DNA of 7,802 nucleotides, taken from contig PMLN01000386.1 of assembly GCA_003158885.1 (NCBI GenBank), forward strand, positions 3,594-11,395, given 5' to 3'. The notes under the pieces were generated by a model that was not told the origin of the DNA, made no database searches, and saw only the letters and a program-made list of their open reading frames with translations. Source of the stretch: Anaerolineae bacterium. GTDB taxonomy: Bacteria > Chloroflexota > Anaerolineae > Anaerolineales > Villigracilaceae. Positions within the stretch are counted from its first letter, which is position 1. Each line of letters begins with the position of its first letter. Shown here in pieces: positions 1 through 5,562 of this stretch. Position numbers and translations under genes: made by a program.

Positions 1-137
1 TTCTTGGGAATATCCCGCACATACAGGGCCGAGCGCTCCACCGGGCTAAGGAATTGCAACATGGCAAAAATCAATACAGTCACCCCAAACAATAAGAGCG
101 GTACGAGTAGTAGGCGTCGGATGATGTAGGTGCCCAT
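1..137 (-). CDS. dppB: DppB/OppB-type ABC transporter permease, N-terminal fragment (cut by window edge)
   Basis: Inner-membrane permease subunit of a peptide-type ABC importer; only the first 45 codons are inside the window and the rest lies to the left. The protein begins MGTYIIRRLLLVPLLFGV and continues with a hydrophobic run (about residues 9-28), which is the first membrane helix. The opening pattern of a basic IIRRLL stretch running into that helix is typical of the DppB/OppB family (binding-protein-dependent transport inner membrane component, BPD_transp_1). The start is the ATG at 137, preceded by a GAGGT ribosome binding site (143-147) with 5 bases between. It follows the binding-protein gene by 151 bp that contain two hairpins, so it is probably co-transcribed but at a lower level. 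DppB is favoured over DppC because of the N-terminal form and because B normally comes first. No defect is seen in the visible part. Confidence 0.85.
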   Translation of the reverse strand, partial: MGTYIIRRLLLVPLLLFGVTVLIFAMLQFLSPVERSALYVRDIPK

Positions 138-180
138 TGGTTACCTCATTAAAAAAGAAAAGAAAGATTTATCCTTCGGA

Positions 181-210
181 GTGGGTTAAAATGATTTCAT
201 TTCAACCCAC
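181..210 (-). promoter_or_regulatory. Hairpin 2 between binding protein and permease
   Basis: Near-perfect inverted repeat. GTGGGTT (181-187) pairs with AACCCAC (204-210), then one A/C mismatch, then AAATGA (189-194) pairs with TCATTT (197-202) around a 2-base loop. In the direction of transcription it is followed, about 11 bases on, by a T-rich run (complement of 151-170). It could act as a weak terminator or as an mRNA-stabilising stem after the highly expressed binding-protein gene. The T-run is offset from the stem, so full termination is not certain. Confidence 0.55.
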
Positions 211-235
211 TGCGCAAGACAAAACGGCCTGGAGG

Positions 236-265
236 GTACGAGGGCCTGTTCCCAGGCCCCCGTAC
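236..265 (-). promoter_or_regulatory. Hairpin 1 downstream of binding-protein gene
   Basis: GC-rich stem: GTACG (236-240) pairs with CGTAC (261-265), there is one A/C mismatch, then GGGCCTG (242-248) pairs with CAGGCCC (253-259) around a 4-base loop. It starts 24 bases after the binding-protein stop. No immediate U-run follows on the minus strand, so it looks more like a 3'-end protecting or attenuating stem than a complete intrinsic terminator. Stem-loops at this place in binding-protein operons commonly hold permease expression below that of the binding protein; that role here is inferred. Confidence 0.6.
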
Positions 266-288
266 AGAACATAACAGGCTAAGTCGAA

Positions 289-2322
289 CTAATGGATATC
301 GAAGTTATAGAGGATCACATCCATTACGAGCTGTGGCTGGCCGTAGTAGAGGGCCAACGAACCTTTTCCCTTCGCACCAGCGGGACACACTGTGAATCTA
401 TCCAGGCCCAACTTGGATGAGTCAATACCGCAAACCTGTTGAGCGGGACCATATGTCGCGCTTGTATCGTCGTAAACATGCATCTGGCTGACCAATGCAT
501 CGGCCTGAGAGCGGTTTGCAGTTGGGACATCCACCATATCTGCGTCACCAGTCTGCAGTTCAGCAAAGCGGGTGCTCCACTCGGGGATGACCTGAACGAC
601 GACACGCTTCAGTGTGGGTTGCTTGTTCGCCTGTCCACCCCAATAGGTGGGATTGGCGGTCAGGACGATCTCCTGTCCAGCAGTCCAGTGATCCAGCACG
701 AAGGGGCCGGTGCCGTTCATAATCTTGGTGAGCGGATCGGTATCGTTTGACACGCCATAGTACTTCGCCCAGTCATCGCAGGAGCCATCCCAGGTTTTGT
801 TAGCTATATCCCATTTTTGATCAGTTATAGCGCCCCAAGTCTGGGCGATGGTAGGCAGGAAAGGACCCCACGGCTGCGCCAGCGTCATTTGGATGGTGTT
901 ATCGTCAACAACCTTAAAGGCGTTCATTGCCTGCTGGCAGGCGGCAGTCAGCTTGGCCGGATCGGCTTTCAACAAGTCGGCCTGGTTGTCATCCAAAGCG
1001 CCAGTGGGATCGACCACTTCGGCGGGATCGTTCACGGAGGAGCCCAGGAAAGCTTCGGTCATCAACCACTGCGGGGAGTCGGTGCCACCCTGCAGGAGGC
1101 CGCGCTCGAAGGAGTACGCCACATCCGAGGCAGTCATTGGATCGCCGTTGGCGAATTTGACGCCCGGGTGCAGGTGGAAGGTATAGGTCTTGCCATCTGC
1201 AGAAACATCCCATTTATCGGCCAGCATCGGGACGAACTTAGCGGGCTGCTCGCCATCGTAGAAGACGAGGGTCTCATAGACGTTCTGGATGATCTCGCCG
1301 CTAGAGGTATCGTACGCATAGGCCGGATCCATCGTCAGGGCATCGCCGATGGTGGCATATGTGAATGTGGTATCGTCCTTGCTGCCCGTCTTGGTGATCG
1401 GATAGTAGTAGATTCCGGGGAATTCCGGGTTGCGAATTACGCCATTCACCCAGTTCTGCTGGAATCCATGTGCGGTTTGCAACACAATCGGGGCACCGAC
1501 TGCCTGGTCGTAGTAGAGCTGGTTGAGCTGCTTATAGACCGCAGTGCGTGCATCCGGGTCAGTCAGGGCCGCACCCTGATTCAGCAGGGGGGTCATCTGG
1601 GCTATCAGATCCTTGGGCAAGCCTTGGCGGCCGCCATAGGCACCGACCGTATAGGGCTGGTACCAGTCATTCGGGTCGTGAATATCCTCCTGCCAACCGC
1701 CGGTCATGATCGGGATTTGATGGGCGCGCTGGGCGGCCAGGTAAGCTGGCCAGGGCAGACCGAGGATTTCGACCTGGAACTTCGGGTTGATCGTGGCCAG
1801 GTTGGCAGCCAGAATTTCAGCCACGGTCTGGCGGTTCAGGTTGCCCTGGTTATAAAGCATCTGCAGACGGAAGCCAACGTCCCACAAGGATTTGCCGTCC
1901 GGAGACTTAAGTGTAGAAGCCTTGAAGGCAGCTGTGGCTTTGTCAAGATCCAAGCCATAGTGCGGCGCATTGGGATCGTAGCCGGGCATGCCCGGGAGCG
2001 GGATCTCCAGTGACTGTACTGCTTCACCTTTGTAAACATCGTTGATGTAAGTCTCCCAGTCGAAGGCATAGCTGAAGCCCTTACGAACATTGATATCTGC
2101 AAAGAAATCCGGGGGAATTCCATTGCCATCCAGTTTGCCGGAGCCAACATATGGATTCGGCGCAGAGGTGGGGGCAGCGGTCGCCACCGGAGCAACAGTT
2201 GCCGCCGGGGCAGTTGTCGCCGGGGCGGTTGTCGCCGGGGCGGTTGTCGCCGCGGCACCGCAGGCAGAGAGCAGCATGCTCATGACAATTAACAAACTTG
2301 ATATAGCGAAAATCTTACGCAT
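289..2322 (-). CDS. dppA: Family-5 peptide-binding lipoprotein (DppA/OppA type), circularly permuted
   Basis: Extracytoplasmic substrate-binding lipoprotein of a peptide/nickel-type ABC importer (SBP_bac_5 family), 677 residues. The start is the ATG at 2322, with GAGGAG (2330-2335) 7 bases upstream; a GTG at 2337 would overlap that site. Residues 1-20 are a signal peptide ending in the lipobox LSAC, with Cys21 as the lipidation site. Residues 22-55 are a Thr/Ala/Pro linker. The domain order is then abnormal. Residues 56-311 resemble the family's C-terminal half (DINVRKGFSYAFDWETY, GWQEDIHDPNDWYQPY, ending IYYYPITK). Residues 319-677 resemble its N-terminal half (TFTYATIGDALTMDP, LADKWDVSADGKTYTFHL, NGTGPFVL), ending YNFDIH and then TAG. 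In E. coli DppA the DVKVRQALTYAV segment lies near residue 300 and the EDGKTYTFHL segment near residue 85, the reverse of the order here. Each half is present once, so the total fits one complete fold. It sits between the ATPases and the permease, as a normal binding-protein gene would. Confidence 0.9.
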   Translation of the reverse strand: MRKIFAISSLLIVMSMLLSACGAAATTAPATTAPATTAPAATVAPVATAAPTSAPNPYVGSGKLDGNGIPPDFFADINVRKGFSYAFDWETYINDVYKGEAVQSLEIPLPGMPGYDPNAPHYGLDLDKATAAFKASTLKSPDGKSLWDVGFRLQMLYNQGNLNRQTVAEILAANLATINPKFQVEILGLPWPAYLAAQRAHQIPIMTGGWQEDIHDPNDWYQPYTVGAYGGRQGLPKDLIAQMTPLLNQGAALTDPDARTAVYKQLNQLYYDQAVGAPIVLQTAHGFQQNWVNGVIRNPEFPGIYYYPITKTGSKDDTTFTYATIGDALTMDPAYAYDTSSGEIIQNVYETLVFYDGEQPAKFVPMLADKWDVSADGKTYTFHLHPGVKFANGDPMTASDVAYSFERGLLQGGTDSPQWLMTEAFLGSSVNDPAEVVDPTGALDDNQADLLKADPAKLTAACQQAMNAFKVVDDNTIQMTLAQPWGPFLPTIAQTWGAITDQKWDIANKTWDGSCDDWAKYYGVSNDTDPLTKIMNGTGPFVLDHWTAGQEIVLTANPTYWGGQANKQPTLKRVVVQVIPEWSTRFAELQTGDADMVDVPTANRSQADALVSQMHVYDDTSATYGPAQQVCGIDSSKLGLDRFTVCPAGAKGKGSLALYYGQPQLVMDVILYNFDIH
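2207..2251 (-). repeat. Three 15-bp tandem repeats encoding the TTAPA linker
   Basis: Units lie at 2207-2221, 2222-2236 and 2237-2251. The last two are identical (plus strand GGGGCGGTTGTCGCC) and the first differs by one base. They encode repeated Thr-Thr-Ala-Pro-Ala just after the lipidated cysteine of the binding protein. Because the unit is a multiple of three, copy number can change without a frameshift, altering only the tether length between membrane anchor and binding domain. Confidence 0.85.
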
Positions 2323-2408
2323 GGTTCTTCTCCTCACATTCTAGTAAAGAATTTTTTGAGTACACATCGACACATAGGATGGAACAGTGATTTATGTATG
2401 TTTGCGGC

Positions 2409-2421
2409 GATCACCTCCTTT
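2409..2421 (-). promoter_or_regulatory. Orphan extended Shine-Dalgarno sequence
   Basis: The minus strand reads AAAGGAGGTGATC one base after the dppF stop codon. This is a full complement of the anti-Shine-Dalgarno tail of 16S rRNA, far longer than the GAGGAG that serves the binding-protein gene. No credible start codon follows at normal spacing: the next ATG is 33 bases away and the GTG within it overlaps the site itself. It may be a relic of a lost gene start, a ribosome standby or stalling site, or chance. The 85 bases between dppF and dppA codon context show no convincing promoter. Confidence 0.45.
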
Positions 2422-2422
2422 A

Positions 2423-3418
2423 TCAATTTACAAATTGGTCAGCAAAGTGACAGGCCACGAAATGGTCTGGCCTCAACTCACGGAACTCAGGCTTTTGCTC
2501 CGAGCAGATTTGTTTCGCGATTGGGCAACGCGTTCGAAAATGGCAACCTGAAGGCGGATTCACCGGTGAAGGCACATCGCCTTCCAGGATTGTCCGTTTG
2601 CGTTTGGCATCCTCGACCGGGTCTGGAATAGGAACCGCGGACAGCAAAGCCTGAGTATAAGGATGCAGAGGCGATTTATATACTTCATCACGGGATGCCA
2701 TCTCAGCGATAACACCCAGATACATTACCGCCACGCGGTCGCTGATATGACGCACCACCGACAAATCATGAGCAATAAACAGATAAGTCAGGTTGAATTG
2801 TTTTTGCAAATCCTCCAGCAAATTGATGACCTGCGCCTGGATAGAAACATCCAGAGCTGAAATCGGCTCATCGCAAACAATAAAAGATGGCTGTAAAGCC
2901 AGGGCACGCGCCACTCCGATCCGCTGGCGCTGTCCGCCGGAGAACTCGTGAGGATAGCGGTTGGCAAAGGCCGGATTCAACTTAACGATCTCAAGCAAAT
3001 GTTCAACGCGTTCCTGAATCTCTTTGGCGTTGGCCACATTGTAAACTATCAATGGCTCGCCAATGATGTCGCTGATGGTCATACGCGGATTGAGGCTGGC
3101 ATAAGGATCCTGAAAGATCATCTGTAATTTGCGGCGCATTTGCCGCATTTCTTCCCCCTTAAGCTTGACCAGATCAACGCCATCAAAAACGATATTGCCA
3201 GCTGTGGGCTTATAAAGTCGTAAGATCGTACGACCGGTTGTAGTCTTGCCACAACCGGACTCGCCCACCAAGCCCAAAGTCTCACCGCGCTTGACCGTAA
3301 AACTAACCCCATCCACCGCATGGACAGCACCCACCTGGCGGCCGATAACGCCGCGGTAAATTGGAAAATGCATTACCAGATTTTCGACACGCAGCAGGAC
3401 GTTATTTTCATCTGCCAT
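2423..3418 (-). CDS. dppF: Dipeptide/oligopeptide ABC transporter ATP-binding protein, DppF/OppF type
   Basis: Cytoplasmic ATPase that powers peptide uptake as a heterodimer with the neighbouring DppD-like protein; 331 residues, the usual family length. Visible motifs are Walker A GESGCGKTT (52-60), Q-loop FQDP (102-105), ABC signature FSGGQRQR (159-166), Walker B FIVCDEP (179-185), D-loop SALD (187-190) and the switch His217. The C-terminal oligopeptide-transporter extension (HPYTQALLSAVP near 252, then Cys292, Cys298, Cys305 and Cys323) carries the four-cysteine pattern reported to hold an iron-sulfur cluster in some members. The N-terminal MHFPI and the EPLIVYN segments favour the F over the D subunit. 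The ATG overlaps the upstream stop as TAATG and has no strong ribosome binding site of its own, which points to translational coupling. All catalytic residues are intact. Confidence 0.95.
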   Translation of the reverse strand: MADENNVLLRVENLVMHFPIYRGVIGRQVGAVHAVDGVSFTVKRGETLGLVGESGCGKTTTGRTILRLYKPTAGNIVFDGVDLVKLKGEEMRQMRRKLQMIFQDPYASLNPRMTISDIIGEPLIVYNVANAKEIQERVEHLLEIVKLNPAFANRYPHEFSGGQRQRIGVARALALQPSFIVCDEPISALDVSIQAQVINLLEDLQKQFNLTYLFIAHDLSVVRHISDRVAVMYLGVIAEMASRDEVYKSPLHPYTQALLSAVPIPDPVEDAKRKRTILEGDVPSPVNPPSGCHFRTRCPIAKQICSEQKPEFRELRPDHFVACHFADQFVN

Positions 3419-4407
3419 TAGAGGGCTCGCCCAGTTTTAGTGTCAACCCAGCATGCGATGCGGTGCTCGGGAGCTACAGATTCAAGCATGGGATTTTCCT
3501 TCCAACAATGTTCAATCGCCCACTTGCAACGCGGGGCAAAAGGACACACTTCCGGTTTCTGGTATAAAACTGGAGGCTGGCCTTCGATTGAAAACAAACG
3601 AGTGTGTTCTTTTTCATCCACGCGCGGCAAACTGCCCAGCAGGCCAAGCGTATATGGATGCCGCGGATTAGCATAAAGTTCGCGCACCGGGGCTTCCTCG
3701 ATGATATAACCGCCATACATCACGATAACGCGTTGAGCCAAGCCGGCCACTATGCCCAGATCATGCGTGATCCAGATGATCGCCATGCCTAACTCATCGC
3801 GCAAGCGTTTAACAAGATCCGTTATTTGTGCCTGAATGGTCACATCCAGCGCGGTCGTAGGCTCATCCGCGATCAAAATCTGCGGCGAGCATGAGAGCGC
3901 CATGGCGATCATTACGCGCTGACGCATACCGCCGGAGAATTGATGGGGATAATCATTCAAACGCTCTTTTGCATTGGGAAGCCCTACCATACCCAGCAAT
4001 TCGGCTGCGCGTGTGCGAGCTTGCTTCTGGCTCATGCCAATGTGTAGTATGAGCGGCTCTTCCATCTGGTAGCCGATCGTCAACACCGGGTTGAGCGATG
4101 TCATCGGGTCCTGGAAGATCATGCTGATCTGTGCGCCGCGTACATGACGGATGTCTTCATTTGATATTTGAAGTAGATCTTGCCCGAAGAAGAATGCTTT
4201 CCCCGCGACTATTTTTCCAGGCGGTGACTGGATCAAGCGCAAAACCGACATCATCGTGACAGTTTTCCCGCAACCGCTTTCTCCCACTACGCCCAACGTT
4301 TCCCCTTCCTTCAATCCAAAGGAAACACCATTCACAGCATGAACCACTCCATCCGGAGTCTTGAATGTTGTCTCAAGCCCTTGCACATCCAACAAAAGAT
4401 CAGGCAT
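3418..4407 (-). CDS. dppD: Dipeptide/oligopeptide ABC transporter ATP-binding protein, DppD/OppD type
   Basis: First gene of the transporter operon; cytoplasmic ATPase partner of the DppF-like protein, 329 residues. Motifs are Walker A GESGCGKTV (42-50), Q-loop FQDP (98-101), signature FSGGMRQR (157-164), Walker B ILIADEP (177-183), D-loop TALD (185-188) and His215. The C-terminal extension has HPYTLGLLGSLP (250-261) and cysteines 288, 294, 301 and 319 in the CPFAPRC...C...C arrangement. FSGGMRQR and the PPGKI segment after Walker A are D-subunit traits. The start is the ATG at 4407 with AAGGA (4416-4420) 8 bases upstream. A consensus promoter lies about 60 bp upstream. Its stop codon shares one base with the dppF start. 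Substrate range (dipeptide, oligopeptide or other) cannot be told from the ATPases. Confidence 0.95.
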   Translation of the reverse strand: MPDLLLDVQGLETTFKTPDGVVHAVNGVSFGLKEGETLGVVGESGCGKTVTMMSVLRLIQSPPGKIVAGKAFFFGQDLLQISNEDIRHVRGAQISMIFQDPMTSLNPVLTIGYQMEEPLILHIGMSQKQARTRAAELLGMVGLPNAKERLNDYPHQFSGGMRQRVMIAMALSCSPQILIADEPTTALDVTIQAQITDLVKRLRDELGMAIIWITHDLGIVAGLAQRVIVMYGGYIIEEAPVRELYANPRHPYTLGLLGSLPRVDEKEHTRLFSIEGQPPVLYQKPEVCPFAPRCKWAIEHCWKENPMLESVAPEHRIACWVDTKTGRAL

Positions 4408-4466
4408 TTACGTTATCCTTGAAGTTTAGTTTGAAATCAGTACTAATGTTTAGATTAACGAGGAAA

Positions 4467-4494
4467 ATTATACCTTATTTTGTAAAAGCGTCAA
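4467..4494 (-). promoter_or_regulatory. Sigma-70-type promoter for the peptide transporter operon
   Basis: On the minus strand a TTGACG -35 box (4489-4494) and a perfect TATAAT -10 box (4467-4472) are separated by 16 bp. Transcription should start near 4460, giving a leader of about 50 bases before the dppD ATG. It is the only near-consensus promoter seen in this gap. It lies about 34 bp beyond the stop of a transposase remnant, so it could have arrived with, or been exposed by, the insertion. Confidence 0.8.
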
Positions 4495-4527
4495 TCAAAG
4501 AAACAATCGGTGTGCACGCAAAGGTTG

Positions 4528-4722
4528 TCAAATAGCCAATGGGAGTGCGGTACGCAGAGCACAAAGGTTTTCCCAAGCACCCGACAGCCAAGCGGCGCGT
4601 GCTTTGGCGGCCTGCACAGCACCGTCCACATTCCACTGAGCTCCGGGTTTTTTGAGGCGCTGAGTCACAATCTGCTTGCAGGCACTTTCCACAGTGCCAC
4701 TGCCGATTAAGGCGCTTAGAAT
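4528..4722 (-). pseudogene. Transposase 3' remnant, ISKra4-like
   Basis: The minus strand has an open frame from 4722 to a TGA at 4528-4530. It encodes IGSGTVESACKQIVTQRL followed by a KKPGAQWN segment and KARAAWLSGAWENL, ending LPLAI. The GSGTVES(A/G)CK...RLK...G..W pattern is the conserved C-terminal end of ISKra4-type transposases, including the catalytic Glu region. Just upstream the frame is broken by TAG at 4723-4725, while a KEARKLDSKR segment continues in another frame to about 4744. The gene is therefore truncated and probably frameshifted; no N-terminal or core domain remains. After the stop, a stretch reading GGTGTGCACGCAAAGGTTG on the plus strand (4509-4527) resembles an IS end, but no matching inverted repeat was found on the other side. 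The family assignment is from memory of motifs. Confidence 0.6.
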
Positions 4723-4888
4723 CTAATTTACGTGCTTCCTTCACGGAGCGACAATTGGCGGTGCCTCCAGGTATCCGGGTCCGACTATTCCGCGAGCTCG
4801 GTGCACCATTGTAAAAACGACCTCTATGCCAGCCGATGATTGTCCTTATAGCACATTTTCATGCTTGGTGGTGTAACCATACATGATG
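4723..4888. other. Gap between transposase remnant and oxidoreductase operon
   Basis: No intact gene, RNA gene or clear intrinsic terminator is seen here. It may hold degraded sequence from the 5' side of the insertion element (for example the frame around 4709-4744), but nothing upstream is recognisable as transposase. How the oxidoreductase operon terminates is therefore not visible. Confidence 0.4.
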
Positions 4889-4930
4889 ACTATTCACTGC
4901 TTACTATTCACCATTCACTTCTTACTGAAC
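4889..4930. repeat. Degenerate heptamer tract at the end of the gamma-subunit gene
   Basis: Six consecutive 7-base units on the plus strand, each beginning AC: ACTATTC, ACTGCTT, ACTATTC, ACCATTC, ACTTCTT, ACTGAAC. The first and third are identical and the others differ from them at one to three or four positions. The tract starts outside the gene and runs through the TAA stop (4922-4924) into its last codons. It resembles the short tandem heptanucleotide repeats known from cyanobacteria and some Chloroflexota. Confidence 0.65.
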
Positions 4931-5464
4931 TTTCGCCGCTTCATATCCGCGCTTCAACGCTTCGATGTTTTTCGGCAGTAGATTCTTGTGCCGTTCAGGC
5001 ATGTGGGCTTCGAGTGCGGTTTCCACATCCTTCAAAGTCAATTCCGGCAAAACCGACAACAGCGCGCCGATTGCCACCATGTTCAATAACTTGCGGTCGC
5101 CGATTTCTTCCGCGATCTCATTGCACGGCACAAAGATCACTTTGATGTCGCTGCGCTTCGGTCCGCGGTCTACCATGGATTTATTCACCACCAGCGTCCC
5201 GCCCGTTTGAAGCTCATCTTCGTACTTGTCGAATGACGGGAGGTTGAGGGCGATTGCCAGCGGCGGATTCTTTACCAGGGGTGAACCAATTTCGTCATCT
5301 GCAATTACAATGGTGCAGTTGGCCGTTCCGCCGCGCATTTCCGGACCGTAAGACGGGATCCAGGTCACTTCTTTCCCAGCGTCCATGGCGGCAAAGGTTA
5401 AAACTTGACCGCCAAACAGCACGCCTTGTCCACCAAAACCCGCGATGATGATTTCTTTTTGCAT
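4922..5464 (-). CDS. korC: 2-oxoacid:ferredoxin oxidoreductase, gamma subunit (KorC/VorC-like)
   Basis: Gamma subunit of the CoA-acylating 2-oxoacid:ferredoxin oxidoreductase complex, cytoplasmic, 180 residues (usual length for a separate gamma chain; PF01558-type POR domain). Diagnostic segments are the glycine-rich IIIAGFGGQGVLFGG (5-19) and IPSYGPEMRGGTANC (36-50), followed by the helix-rich NMVAIGALLSVLP near 128-140. It assembles with the alpha chain and contributes to the CoA-binding region. The start is the ATG at 5464, with AAAGGAG (5476-5482) 11 bases upstream. It is the last gene of the operon, 98 bp after the beta gene, with a repeat-derived hairpin in between. The substrate (2-oxoglutarate, branched-chain 2-oxoacids or other) cannot be decided from this subunit. 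Confidence 0.93.
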   Translation of the reverse strand: MQKEIIIAGFGGQGVLFGGQVLTFAAMDAGKEVTWIPSYGPEMRGGTANCTIVIADDEIGSPLVKNPPLAIALNLPSFDKYEDELQTGGTLVVNKSMVDRGPKRSDIKVIFVPCNEIAEEIGDRKLLNMVAIGALLSVLPELTLKDVETALEAHMPERHKNLLPKNIEALKRGYEAAKVQ

Positions 5465-5482
5465 AAGTCGCTTCGCTCCTTT

Positions 5483-5559
5483 GGGAGTCGGGAATCGTCA
5501 TTCGTTATTTGGGAGTTAGCTCGCGTTCTTTACGGCTCCCGATTTTCGATTCCCGAATT
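5483..5559. repeat. Degenerate heptamer tract with inverted halves, beta-gamma gap
   Basis: Eleven 7-base registers fill this gap. Clear related units are GGGAGTC (5483), GGGAATC (5490) and GGGAGTT (5511), then on the far side their complement-like forms CCGATTT (5539), TCGATTC (5546) and CCGAATT (5553); the middle registers are more diverged. The two sides form an inverted repeat, TCGGGAATCG (5488-5497) with CGATTCCCGA (5547-5556), a 10-bp perfect stem, with a smaller GGGAG (5511-5515)/CTCCC (5536-5540) stem inside. The transcript between korB and korC can therefore fold into a large hairpin. Confidence 0.6.
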
Positions 5560-5562
5560 CCA

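Noticed and set aside
817..2013. 398-codon open frame on the plus strand
   Set aside because: It is antisense to the binding-protein gene, matches no family I recognise and has no ribosome binding site; it is a shadow frame caused by codon bias.
1836..2258. Arg/Pro-rich 140-codon open frame on the minus strand
   Set aside because: It is the same-strand shifted frame of the binding protein's linker and C-terminal half; its RRQPPRRQ repeats simply reflect the 15-bp DNA repeats.
2323..2337. GTG start for the binding protein five codons upstream
   Set aside because: The GTG overlaps the GAGGAG ribosome binding site that serves the ATG at 2322, and the signal peptide is complete from that ATG.
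2334..2375. 13-residue leader peptide ending at the binding protein's ribosome binding site
   Set aside because: It has no ribosome binding site at usable distance and its composition is unremarkable; the overlap alone is weak evidence.
2338..2400. Possible promoter for the binding-protein gene (TAGAAT as -10)
   Set aside because: No acceptable -35 lies 16-18 bp upstream, and the start point would fall inside the ribosome binding site.
4475..4744. 89-residue open frame on the minus strand in the inter-operon gap
   Set aside because: It is an alternative frame over the transposase remnant; the frame with the GSGTVES...RLK pattern is the meaningful one, though a short KEARKLDSKR part may be the frameshifted continuation.
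4508..4815. Terminal inverted repeats of the insertion element
   Set aside because: GGTGTGCACGC near 4509 and GGTGCACC near 4800 share only a short core, so a matched pair of ends could not be supported.
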